A stretch of 64,000 nucleotides of DNA. Source: Micromonospora sp. NBC_01740 (lineage in GTDB: Bacteria > Actinomycetota > Actinomycetes > Mycobacteriales > Micromonosporaceae). A model generated the notes under the pieces. That model saw only the letters and a list, made by a program, of their open reading frames with translations. It was not told the origin of the DNA and ran no database searches. The stretch lies in contig NZ_CP109150.1 in assembly GCF_035920365.1 (NCBI RefSeq), positions 6,262,001-6,326,000 on the forward strand. The letters are read 5' to 3'. Of this stretch, positions 52,702-60,444 are shown in pieces. Position numbers and translations under genes: made by a program. Positions within the stretch are counted from its first letter, which is position 1. The number at the start of each line of letters is the position of its first letter.

Positions 52702-53577
52702 ATGCGGGCCGTCCAGAAGGTCCGCCATCGACGGGCCGACGTCGACGGACTGGAAGTGTTCTTCCGCGAGGCCGGGCGCCCCGGCCAGCCGGCGGTACTG
52801 CTGCTGCACGGATTCCCCTCCTCGTCGCACACGTTCCGCGAGGTCATGCCCACACTCGCCGACGTCGCGCACGTGATCGCGCCGGATCTGCCCGGCTTCG
52901 GGATGTCCTCGTCGCCAACCGTCGACGACTACGACTACACGTTCGAGAACCTCTCCTGGACGATCGAGAACCTTCTCGACCAGCTCGGGATCGAGCGCCT
53001 CTTCGTCTATCTGCACGACTTCGGCGCGCCGGTGGGATACCACCTGGCCACCCGCGCCCCGACCCGCATCCGCGGCCTGATCGTGCAGAGCGGCAACGCG
53101 CACCAGGACGGCCTCGGCGAGCAGTGGGACAGCGCCCGGGCCTACTGGGCCGACCCGACCGACGCCAAGCGCGCCGACCTGCCGGACTGGTTGAACTTCG
53201 CCGGTACCCGCGACCAGTACCTGGCCGGGCTGCCCGAACGGCTGCGCGCCCTGCACGCACCCGAGTCGTGGCACCTCGACTGGGAGCGCATGAGCCGGCC
53301 CGGCAACGTCGACGCGCAGTTCGCGCTGTTCACCGACTACGCCAACCACGTCGCCCGCTTCGATGAGCTCGCCGCGTACCACCGCGCTCACCAGCCGCCG
53401 GCGCTCGTGCTGTGGGGACGGCACGACGCGTACTTCGACGTCGACGAGGTCCTCGCCTACCACCGCGTTCTCGAGCGCCTGGACGCGCACATCTACGACG
53501 GTGGCCACCTCCTGTTGGAGACGCACGCGGCGGAGTGCGCCGAACTCATGCGGGCGTTCGTGCTCGACAACGCGTGA
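52702..53577 (+). CDS. Alpha/beta hydrolase, haloalkane dehalogenase/epoxide hydrolase-like
   Basis: The 291-residue protein has the HGFPSSS oxyanion loop and a nucleophile elbow LHDFGAP with Asp106 instead of Ser, as in haloalkane dehalogenases and epoxide hydrolases. A general-base His is in YDGGHLLLE. Such enzymes open halides or epoxides through an aspartyl ester. The ATG 52702 follows GGAGGAGGACGCG. It is a single gene upstream of an ArsR-AHSA1 pair. The natural substrate is not evident. Confidence 0.85.
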   Translation: MRAVQKVRHRRADVDGLEVFFREAGRPGQPAVLLLHGFPSSSHTFREVMPTLADVAHVIAPDLPGFGMSSSPTVDDYDYTFENLSWTIENLLDQLGIERLFVYLHDFGAPVGYHLATRAPTRIRGLIVQSGNAHQDGLGEQWDSARAYWADPTDAKRADLPDWLNFAGTRDQYLAGLPERLRALHAPESWHLDWERMSRPGNVDAQFALFTDYANHVARFDELAAYHRAHQPPALVLWGRHDAYFDVDEVLAYHRVLERLDAHIYDGGHLLLETHAAECAELMRAFVLDNA

Positions 53578-53601
53578 GCCGGTCCACCCGTGGGCGCGAC
53601 G

Positions 53602-53630
53602 TTGCCAAAAGCGTAACAACCTGGTTACCC
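53602..53630 (+). promoter_or_regulatory. Promoter with embedded operator for the ArsR-family gene
   Basis: TTGCCA (53602-53607) and TTACCC (53625-53630) are 17 bases apart, which puts the start point at about the GTG 53638, so the mRNA may be leaderless. GTAAC (53613-53617) and GTTAC (53624-53628) form a dyad inside the promoter, well placed for autorepression. Confidence 0.5.
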
Positions 53631-53637
53631 TTTCGGC

Positions 53638-54000
53638 GTGGACGAGGTGGCTGCCGCGATCGCCGATCCGGTTCGGCGGGAGATCCTGCTGATGCTGCGC
53701 GACGAACCGCTCTCGGCCGGCCAGATCGCCGACCGGTTCGTGATCAGCCGGCCGGCCGTCAGCCGTCACCTGCGCGTGTTACGCGAGGCCGGCCTGGTGC
53801 GCGACACGGCCGACGGACGCAGGCGTGTCTACACGCTGGTCACCGCGCCGCTCGACGAGCTGACCGGGTGGCTGGGACGGCTGATGCGCCCGTCCGGCTG
53901 GCAGCACCGCCTCGACGCGCTGGAGACCGAGGTCTACCGCACCCGCCGCGAGCGGCAGACGGCCGCCAAGCGGCACCCATCGGAGAAGGAGACCGCATGA
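53638..54000 (+). CDS. ArsR-family winged-helix repressor
   Basis: The 120-residue protein is a single winged helix with the recognition region AGQIADRFVISRPAVSRHLRVLREAGLV and the wing DGRRRVYTL. It lacks the metal-binding cysteines of true ArsR/SmtB sensors and belongs to the subgroup paired with AHSA1/SRPBCC proteins. Start GTG 53638 fits a leaderless transcript. Its TGA overlaps the AHSA1 ATG, indicating coupled synthesis, and it probably represses its own promoter. Confidence 0.88.
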   Translation: MDEVAAAIADPVRREILLMLRDEPLSAGQIADRFVISRPAVSRHLRVLREAGLVRDTADGRRRVYTLVTAPLDELTGWLGRLMRPSGWQHRLDALETEVYRTRRERQTAAKRHPSEKETA

Positions 54001-54476
54001 GCCCCACACCCACCGGCCGACTGATCGGCGACGACCTCGTGCTGACCCGCACGTTCCGCGCTCCCGTGGCCGACGTCTGGGCCAGCCTCACCGATCCGGC
54101 GCGCACCGCACGCTGGTTCGGCCCGTGGCAGGGCGATGCCGCGCCCGGACGCACGATCAAGGTCCAGATGGCGTACGAGGAGGGCGAGCCCTGGATGGAC
54201 ATGACCATCGACGCGTGCGAACCGCCGCACCGGCTGGCGGTTTCCGCGGTGGACGAGCACGGCAGCTGGCATCTGGACCTGGTGCTGGTCGAAAGCGCGG
54301 GCGTGACCGAGCTCCGGTTCACGCAGCACCTGACCGGCACGGAGGGCGTCGGCGAGGTCGGACCCGGTTGGGAGTACTACCTGGACGCGTTGACCGCCTC
54401 CCATGACGGCCAGCCGGCGCCGGACTTCGACGACTACTACCCCGCGATGAAGGAGCACTTCGAAGCGCAGCGGTAG
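53997..54476 (+). CDS. SRPBCC/AHSA1-family protein
   Basis: The 159-residue protein has the START-like fold typical of AHSA1-related proteins (LTRTFRAPVADVWASLTDP; WFGPWQ; TELRFTQHL; GWEYYLDAL). Such proteins bind hydrophobic ligands in a central cavity and are often encoded after an ArsR regulator, as here with an ATGA overlap. It may bind the ligand sensed by the pair. The exact function is unknown. Confidence 0.87.
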   Translation: MSPTPTGRLIGDDLVLTRTFRAPVADVWASLTDPARTARWFGPWQGDAAPGRTIKVQMAYEEGEPWMDMTIDACEPPHRLAVSAVDEHGSWHLDLVLVESAGVTELRFTQHLTGTEGVGEVGPGWEYYLDALTASHDGQPAPDFDDYYPAMKEHFEAQR

Positions 54477-54514
54477 AGGTGATGTGATCAGGACGTCGAT
54501 CCGAAGGGGGCACG

Positions 54515-55051
54515 GTGGGGCGCAGCGCGATCATCTTCCACGGGACCGGCGGCAACCCGGACGCGTGCTGGTATCCCTGGCTGGCAGGGCGGCTCGCGGC
54601 CCGGGGATACGACGTCGAGGTGCCGCACCACCCGGGCATCAACGTCGAGCCGATCGCCACGTTCCTGCCGAAGGTGCTCAACGGGCACAGCTTCGACGAG
54701 GACACGGTCCTCGTGGGCCACTCCGGCGGCGCGGCCCTCCTGCTCGCGCTCCTGGAACACGTGGACGTGACCGTCGCCCAGGCGATCCTGGTCGCCGGAT
54801 ACTGCACCCGGCCCAACACCGAGGAGGAACCGGTCCTCCAGCAGGGCTACGACTGGGCCGCGATCCGGTCGCACGTACGCGACATCTACTTCATCAACTC
54901 CCGGGAGGATCCGTACGGCTGCGACGACCGGCAGGGGCGCGCCATGTTCGAGCGGCTCGGCGGCACCCAGATCGTGCGCGACGACGGGCACTTCGGCGAC
55001 TACGACCAGCCGTACGAGCGGTTCGAGCTGCTCGACCGGCTCATCCCCTGA
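54515..55051 (+). CDS. RBBP9/YdeN-type alpha/beta hydrolase
   Basis: The 178-residue protein has the compact RBBP9-like fold: IIFHGTGGNPDACWYPWL at the start, nucleophile elbow VGHSGGAALLL with Ser, an acidic residue in INSREDPYG and the catalytic His in DDGHFGDYD. It is a small serine hydrolase acting in the cytoplasm on an unknown ester or amide. GTG 54515 is preceded by GAAGGGGG. It follows the AHSA1 gene by 38 bases and might share its transcript. Confidence 0.85.
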   Translation: MGRSAIIFHGTGGNPDACWYPWLAGRLAARGYDVEVPHHPGINVEPIATFLPKVLNGHSFDEDTVLVGHSGGAALLLALLEHVDVTVAQAILVAGYCTRPNTEEEPVLQQGYDWAAIRSHVRDIYFINSREDPYGCDDRQGRAMFERLGGTQIVRDDGHFGDYDQPYERFELLDRLIP

Positions 55052-55091
55052 CGCCGCCGGCGCGACGGCACCGACCCGTCGGACCGGTCCG

Positions 55092-55586
55092 CTAAGCGGT
55101 GAGCCCCTTGGCCATGATGTGCTCCCTACGCAGACCGTCGGGCATGAGGTCGCCGAGCTCACCCGTGTCACGGAAGCCGTTGCGCCGGTAGAGCGCCCAG
55201 GCGTTCCTGTTGCCCTCCGCCACGGCCAGGCGCAGAGTCCTCGCGCCAACCAGCCGAGCCCACTGCTCGACCGCCCGCACGAGGAGGTCGCCCACACTCT
55301 GGCCACGTCCCACCGGCGCCACGTACATCGAGATCAGCTCGACAACGCGATCCTGATCGGTCGGCACCCCGCTGGCCATGCCGACGGGATGCCCGTCGAG
55401 CGTCGCCACGACGTTGTATGAGCCGGGAATGGCCAGCCGACCGCGCCAGCGTTCCTCCCGGTCGCCGTCACCCTGCCAATCCGCCAGTTGGGAACCGAAG
55501 GCGTACGGCGCCTCCGCCAGCGCGGCGAGCCGCAGATCCCGCCAGGTCTTCCAATCGCCCTCGGTGAGCACACGCGTCTCGATCAC
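55092..55586 (-). CDS. GNAT-family N-acetyltransferase
   Basis: The protein is about 164 residues from GTG 55586, where the GNAT fold begins (ETRVLTEGDWKTWRDLRLAAL). The acetyl-CoA-binding loop is VAPVGRGQSVGDLLV, followed by LAVAEGNRNAWALYRRNGF, typical of this family. The frame stays open to 55658, so a longer start is possible; no clear ribosome site decides between them. The acetyl acceptor is unknown. It is convergent with the RBBP9-type gene. The 55587-55775 interval shows nothing else. Confidence 0.82.
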   Translation of the reverse strand: MIETRVLTEGDWKTWRDLRLAALAEAPYAFGSQLADWQGDGDREERWRGRLAIPGSYNVVATLDGHPVGMASGVPTDQDRVVELISMYVAPVGRGQSVGDLLVRAVEQWARLVGARTLRLAVAEGNRNAWALYRRNGFRDTGELGDLMPDGLRREHIMAKGLTA

Positions 55587-55775
55587 GTCGCGAAGGCTGC
55601 CGCAGGTGTGGAGACCAGGCAACCTGGTTCCTGTCGCATGGGCGCTACGTCGGCCCACTCCACTGCCGCCGACTGGTTCGGCGGAGCGGGCCGGGGCTGC
55701 GACCCGGCGGGCGTACCCGGCGAAGCGTCCCTCGGCTTCGCCCTAATGGACCTCGTAGCGGCGAAGACGGCAGCG

Positions 55776-56051
55776 TCATCGGGCGGCGCGGTCCGGCCCC
55801 CCGTCCGTCCTGGCCGGCGTCAGCCGGTAGACCGAGAAGACGAAGTCGGGGCAGACCATCTGGCACGCGGTGCAGCCGGTGCAGCCCGGTGTCAGCTCCG
55901 GAAACCGGTAGCCCATCTCGTTGACCTCATCGGACATCACGAGCACCTCGGGCGGGCAGGCGATGACGCACAGCTCGCAACCCTTGCAGCTCTCGACGTC
56001 GATGACCAGGGTGCCCCGGCTGCTTCTCGTCGTGTTCTCCGGTGCCGTCAC
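55776..56051 (-). CDS. 2[4Fe-4S] ferredoxin subunit of a 2-oxoacid oxidoreductase
   Basis: The 91-residue protein has two cluster motifs, CKGCELCVIACP and CTGCTACQMVCP, as in the delta subunits of 2-oxoacid:ferredoxin oxidoreductases. It carries electrons from the TPP-enzyme complex encoded upstream. Its ATG overlaps the stop of the GntR-type regulator (ATGA). It is the last gene of the operon. Confidence 0.9.
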   Translation of the reverse strand: MTAPENTTRSSRGTLVIDVESCKGCELCVIACPPEVLVMSDEVNEMGYRFPELTPGCTGCTACQMVCPDFVFSVYRLTPARTDGGPDRAAR

Positions 56052-56779
56052 GGGCGTACTCCTCCGGTCGTGGCCCGCACGATGCCGAGCAGTCGGGCCC
56101 GGTCCCCGGTGGCGGGCGGCGCGGCCTCCGCCGCGAAGACGCCGCGTCGTTGCAGCGCCCGCACCGCGTTCTCGGCCGTCATCAACACGTGGTCGAGGCT
56201 CGCCTCGGCGGCGGCCTCGGGATCGCCGGCCGTCAGCGCCGCGTGTTCGCGGCGCAACGCGGCCCGTTCCTCGTCCATCGCGTCCTCGATCGAGAACCTT
56301 GCCGCGACCGGCACCAGACCGCTGAAGGTACGCAGCAGCGCCCTCAGGTGCGGCCCGGCGGCGGCGAGGTTGACCACCTTGCGGAACTCCCGGGCCAGCC
56401 GCTCGAACTCGTCCACCTGGTCGCAGCCGCCCAGCGCCTCGATGAGCTTGTCGAGCGTCTCGCGCAGCCCGGCGTCGCCGGACGTGGCCGCCCGGCTGCT
56501 GGTCAGCGCGCTCAGCATGCCGTACAGCTCGAACGCCTCGCGGACCGTGCCCGCGTCGAAGGCGGAGACGAACGCGCCCCGGTAGTGCGGCATGCTCACC
56601 AGGCCGTCGCGCTCCAACTGCATCAGCCCCTCCCGGACCGGGACCCGGCTGACGTCGAGGGTGGTGGCGATGCTGTCGAGGTCGATCCGGTCACCACTGC
56701 GCAGCGTGCCGTCGAAGAGCAGCCCGAGAATGTGTCCGGCGACGGCCTCACCCGCCTTCGCCCGTACCAGCGCCGTCAT
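56048..56779 (-). CDS. GntR-family (FadR/FCD) transcriptional regulator inside the oxidoreductase operon
   Basis: The 243-residue protein has an N-terminal winged helix (LDSIATTLDVSRVPVREGLMQLERDGLV) and an all-helical FCD ligand-binding domain. Such repressors usually respond to small organic acids. It is placed between the beta subunit and ferredoxin genes with 4-base overlaps at both ends, so it is made in step with the enzyme and likely represses the operon through feedback. A candidate operator lies at 59232-59250 in the divergent promoter region. Confidence 0.88.
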   Translation of the reverse strand: MTALVRAKAGEAVAGHILGLLFDGTLRSGDRIDLDSIATTLDVSRVPVREGLMQLERDGLVSMPHYRGAFVSAFDAGTVREAFELYGMLSALTSSRAATSGDAGLRETLDKLIEALGGCDQVDEFERLAREFRKVVNLAAAGPHLRALLRTFSGLVPVAARFSIEDAMDEERAALRREHAALTAGDPEAAAEASLDHVLMTAENAVRALQRRGVFAAEAAPPATGDRARLLGIVRATTGGVRP

Positions 56780-57558
56780 GTGACCAACTCCCCGAGTGGA
56801 TAGCTCTGCTCCAGCGACCCGCCAAGATATCCGGGACCCTCGCCGGCCGGCACGAACCATCCCGTGGGGCACATGGTGAGGATCTCCACCAGGCTGAACC
56901 CGGCACCGGAAAGCTGCGTCTCGAAGGCGCGGCGCAGCATCCGTTTCGTCTGGGCCACCCCGCCGGCGGTGGAGACCGCGCCCCGGGCGACGTAGGCGCT
57001 GCCCTGCAACCCCGCGACCAGATCGGCCACCGGGATGGGGTATCCGTGCGCCTCCGCGTCCCGACCGGCCAGGCTGGTCTTGGTCCGCTGGCCGAGCACG
57101 GTGGTCGCGGTGAGCTGGCCGCCGGTGTCGCCGAAGACGCCGTTGTTGAGCATGACGCAGGTGATCTTCTCGCCCCGGGCGGCGGCGTGCAGGACCTCCT
57201 GGAGCCCCTCGTTGGCCATGTCGCCGTCGCCCTGCATGGTGAACACGGCGCACTCCGGCCGGACCCGCTTGATACCGGTGGCGCAGGAGGGCGCCCGGCC
57301 GTGCAGGCACTGGAGCACGTCGACGTCCATGATCCGTACAAAGCTGCCGTAGCAGCCGTGCCCCACCACCCCGATGGTCCGCTGCACGATGTCGAGTTCC
57401 TGAAGGACCTCCAGCAGCAGCCGCAGCGCGACCGGCTCGCCGCAGCCCGGGCAGAGCGAGTGCTCGCCGAGGAGCAGCGACGGTCGTGGGTCGGCCACCT
57501 TGCGGGCGGGCACCGAGGGCGGGCCCGACGTGTCGATGACGATCTGTTCCCGGGTCAT
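56776..57558 (-). CDS. 2-oxoacid:acceptor oxidoreductase beta subunit (TPP-binding)
   Basis: The 260-residue protein has the cluster-binding LCPGCGE and the TPP/Mg motif GDGDMANEGLQEVLHAA ending in VMLNN, as in KorB/VorB. It holds thiamine diphosphate and decarboxylates a 2-oxoacid to an acyl-CoA with its partner subunits. Its start overlaps the alpha-subunit stop (ATGA). Substrate choice (branched, aromatic, 2-oxoglutarate) is not readable by eye. Confidence 0.9.
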   Translation of the reverse strand: MTREQIVIDTSGPPSVPARKVADPRPSLLLGEHSLCPGCGEPVALRLLLEVLQELDIVQRTIGVVGHGCYGSFVRIMDVDVLQCLHGRAPSCATGIKRVRPECAVFTMQGDGDMANEGLQEVLHAAARGEKITCVMLNNGVFGDTGGQLTATTVLGQRTKTSLAGRDAEAHGYPIPVADLVAGLQGSAYVARGAVSTAGGVAQTKRMLRRAFETQLSGAGFSLVEILTMCPTGWFVPAGEGPGYLGGSLEQSYPLGELVT

Positions 57559-58634
57559 GCGGAGGCACCTCCGGTGAGTGCGGCGAGGATCCGGTCCCGG
57601 ATCGCCGGCGCGTCCATCAGGTCGCCGTAGGCGAGGCCGGACTCGGCGATGCTGACTCCGCCGATGAACCGGACGGCCGAGCGGTCGGCGGCGTGGATGC
57701 GGACGTCGTCGAGCATCTGCCCGGCGTTGAGTTCGAACACGAGCACCCGGCGGGCCCCGGTGGTGGCGGCGGCCAACGCGTCCCCGGGGAACGGCCACAG
57801 GGTCACCGGCCGGAACCACCCGATCCGGTGTCCCTCGGCGCGCAGCTGCTCGACCACGTACTCGACGAAGAGCGCCGCGGTGCCGAAGGCCACCACCACC
57901 GTCTCGGCGTCCTCGACGTGCGCCTGCTCGAACCGGGCCTCGGTGGCGGCGATGGCGTCGAACTTGTCGGCCACCGCCCGCCAGTGCCGGTCCGGGCCGG
58001 GGCCCGGGTCGGTCGCCTTGCCCATCGCCCAGGTCCAGACCTGGCGGGACCGGCCGGTGCCGCCGCCCGTGCCGTCGAGCACCCAGTCCCGCTCCGGCAG
58101 CGGCCCGTGGTCCTGGGGCGCCACGGTGACCGAGACGCGGGTCTGGGCGATCAGGGGGTCGCCGTACAGGATCACCGGGGCGCGGTACAGCTCGGCGAGG
58201 TGGAAGCTCAGTTGGGTGTGCGCGACCGCCTCGGTGACGTCCTTCGGCGCGAGGGTGATCGTCCGGTAGTCGCCCCAGCCGCCGCCGCGCGTGCACTGGA
58301 AGTAGTCCTGCTGGTTGCGGGCCATGTTGAAGACGACGAACGGGGTCTGGTTGAGCGCCGCCTCGGCGATCGTCTCCTGCATCAGGGCGATCCCCTGGCC
58401 GCAGGAACCCGTGGCGGCCCGGGCGCCGGCCGCCGCCGCGCCGAGCACCATGTTGACCCCTTCGATCTCGCTCTCGGCGTTGACGCACACCCCACCGGCC
58501 GCCGGCAGCTCGCGCGACATGCTCTCGAGCAGGCCGGTGAACGGCGACATCGGGTAGCCGGCGAAGAAGCGGCAGCCGGCGGTGATCGCCGCCGCCGCGA
58601 TGGCCGCGCTGCCCTCCAGCAACTCCCGGGTCAC
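57555..58634 (-). CDS. 2-oxoacid:acceptor oxidoreductase alpha subunit
   Basis: The 359-residue protein has the alpha-subunit pattern: AGYPMSPFTGLLE, NAESEIEGVNMVLGAAAAGA with the catalytic Glu, TGSCGQGIALMQE and a C-terminal transketolase-like domain (VVAFGTAALFVEYVVEQL). It forms the active site with the beta subunit. The GTG start overlaps the gamma-subunit stop (GTGA). Within the five-gene operon all junctions overlap. Confidence 0.9.
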   Translation of the reverse strand: MTRELLEGSAAIAAAAITAGCRFFAGYPMSPFTGLLESMSRELPAAGGVCVNAESEIEGVNMVLGAAAAGARAATGSCGQGIALMQETIAEAALNQTPFVVFNMARNQQDYFQCTRGGGWGDYRTITLAPKDVTEAVAHTQLSFHLAELYRAPVILYGDPLIAQTRVSVTVAPQDHGPLPERDWVLDGTGGGTGRSRQVWTWAMGKATDPGPGPDRHWRAVADKFDAIAATEARFEQAHVEDAETVVVAFGTAALFVEYVVEQLRAEGHRIGWFRPVTLWPFPGDALAAATTGARRVLVFELNAGQMLDDVRIHAADRSAVRFIGGVSIAESGLAYGDLMDAPAIRDRILAALTGGASA

Positions 58635-59200
58635 GACGTCACCCCCACCGGGGCGCCGACCGCCACCGCGGGCACGGCGGCGCCGGCGGCGAGCGCCCGG
58701 GCGTTGGCCGGGGCGTGTTGCCGGCGGTACGGCGGCAGCAGCTCGGTCATCGCCTCGACCAGCGCCTCGGGGTCGACCGCCCGGGCGACCGCGTTGTACG
58801 CCCCGAGCAGCACGAACCCGATCGCCTGGGGCGCGTCGACGGACTTCGCCACAGCGCTGGCGTCCACCGGGTACACGGTCGTCTCGGGCAGGCTCGCCGG
58901 GTCGACGAGCGGCACGTTCACCACCGCCGGCCCGCCGGGGCGCAGCCGCGCCAGGGCCGGCTCGCTGAACCGGTGGTGGACGACGATTGCCGACCAGGCG
59001 GCGGCGAGCACCGGCAGGCTCCGCAGCGGCGCGTCGCCGATCACCACGCCGGCCCGGGAGGGGCCGCCGCGCATCTCGCCGCCGTAGTCGGCGGTCAGCA
59101 TGGCGTACCGCCCTTCGCGGGTGGCGGCGAGCGCGAGGGTCTTGGCGAGTAGCTGGATGCCCTGACCGCCGACGCCGGTGACCACGAGTTCACGCTCCAT
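58631..59200 (-). CDS. 2-oxoacid:acceptor oxidoreductase gamma subunit
   Basis: The 189-residue protein begins with VVTGVGGQGIQLLAKTLALAA, the signature of gamma subunits that close the CoA-binding cleft, followed by YGGEMRGGPSRAGVVIG. It is the first gene of the operon; GGGGAGGACC precedes ATG 59200. The upstream region contains a divergent promoter with a dyad that is a good site for the operon's GntR repressor. Confidence 0.9.
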   Translation of the reverse strand: MERELVVTGVGGQGIQLLAKTLALAATREGRYAMLTADYGGEMRGGPSRAGVVIGDAPLRSLPVLAAAWSAIVVHHRFSEPALARLRPGGPAVVNVPLVDPASLPETTVYPVDASAVAKSVDAPQAIGFVLLGAYNAVARAVDPEALVEAMTELLPPYRRQHAPANARALAAGAAVPAVAVGAPVGVTS

Positions 59201-59222
59201 GCGGTCCTCCCCAGCTCAGTCC

Positions 59223-59250
59223 TTGACCTTGTTTGGATATTAGATACAAA
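59223..59250 (+). promoter_or_regulatory. Promoter/operator between the oxidoreductase operon and the dehydrogenase gene
   Basis: TTGACC (59223-59228) and TACAAA (59245-59250) are 16 bases apart on the plus strand. Within them TTTGGATATTAGATACAAA (59232-59250) is an imperfect A/T-rich dyad (TTTG...CAAA), standing out in GC-rich DNA and well placed for a GntR-type repressor. Confidence 0.5.
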
Positions 59251-59304
59251 ATTCAATCGGCAAGGCAAGGGCCGTCCCGACCCCCGCCCGTCGGAAGGAG
59301 CACG

Positions 59305-60444
59305 ATGCGCGCCGCCGTCCTGCACGGCTTCGGCGACCTCCGGGTCGACGAGGTGCCCGATCCGGAGGTCGGCCCCGGTGAGGTGCTGATCGACGTCTCG
59401 TGCGTACAGCCGAGCGTCACCGAGTGCATGCTGATCGCCGGTGAGCCGATCGCCCTGCACCGACGGCTGGCCGAGGCGCTGGCGGACGGCCCGGTCCGCT
59501 TCGGGGGGCACGAGTTCTGCGGGGTGGTCGGCGCGGTCGGCGCCGGGGTCCGGCGCTACCGGCCGGGTGACCGGGTCACCGCCGTCGAGACGCTGACCTG
59601 CGGGCGCTGTGCCGCCTGCCGGCACGACCGCGCCGACGCCTGCGGCCGGCCCGAGTTTCTGGGCTTCACCCGCCCGGGGGCGCTGGCCGAGCGGGTGGTC
59701 GTACCCGAGAGCGCCGTGGTGCCGATCCCCGCGGGGGTGAGCGCCACCGCGGGCGCGGCGATCCAGCCGCTCGCCGGGGCGCTGCACGCCCACGCCCTGG
59801 CCGCCGTCGCGCCGGGCGAGAGCGTCCTGGTCCTCGGCGCCGGCGTGATGGGCCTGCTCGCCGTCCAGGTCGCCCGCCGTGGCAACGCCGGCCTCGTCGC
59901 GGTCAGCGGCCGGAGCCCGGCCAAGCTCGCCCTGGCCCGGCGGTTCGGCGCCGACCTCGTCATCGACGCGACGACGGACGGCACCGAGGGGGAGCATCCG
60001 GTGCTGACGGCGATCCTGGCGGCGACCGGGGGCGTCGGCGCGGACGTGGTCGTCGAGACCGCGGGCGGGTCACCGGGGCACGGCCTGTCCGGCGTGGACA
60101 CCCTGGAACTGGCCGCCCGCTGCGCCCGCCGGGGTGGCCGGGTGGTCGGCGTCTCGGTGCTGCCCGACGGCGCGCCGGCACCCCTCGGCCTGCTCCGTGA
60201 GCGGGCGGTCTCCCTGCTGCATCCCCGTTCCGGCGCCGGCGGATACTCCCCCTCCGGAACCGTCTTCACCCAGGCCCTGCGCCTGGTGGCCCGCTCCGAC
60301 GTCGACGTGGAGTCCCTGGTGACGCATCAACTGACCGGCATCGAGGCCATTCCGGAGGCGGTGCGGATGACCCGGGACAAGACGAGGTACGGCGCGATCA
60401 ACCCCGCCCAGGTCCGGCTCGGCGCCGGCTGGGGGCAGCCGTGA
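59305..60444 (+). CDS. Zinc-dependent alcohol dehydrogenase (MDR family)
   Basis: The 379-residue protein is a medium-chain dehydrogenase. It shows GGHEFCGVVGAVG near the catalytic zinc site, the structural-zinc cluster CGRCAACRHDRADAC and the cofactor loop VLGAGVMGLLAVQ. It should interconvert an alcohol and an aldehyde or ketone with NAD(P). ATG 59305 has AAGGAGCACG upstream. Its stop overlaps the start of the ligase-like gene (GTGA). Being divergent from the 2-oxoacid oxidoreductase, it likely works in the same catabolic route. Confidence 0.88.
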   Translation: MRAAVLHGFGDLRVDEVPDPEVGPGEVLIDVSCVQPSVTECMLIAGEPIALHRRLAEALADGPVRFGGHEFCGVVGAVGAGVRRYRPGDRVTAVETLTCGRCAACRHDRADACGRPEFLGFTRPGALAERVVVPESAVVPIPAGVSATAGAAIQPLAGALHAHALAAVAPGESVLVLGAGVMGLLAVQVARRGNAGLVAVSGRSPAKLALARRFGADLVIDATTDGTEGEHPVLTAILAATGGVGADVVVETAGGSPGHGLSGVDTLELAARCARRGGRVVGVSVLPDGAPAPLGLLRERAVSLLHPRSGAGGYSPSGTVFTQALRLVARSDVDVESLVTHQLTGIEAIPEAVRMTRDKTRYGAINPAQVRLGAGWGQP

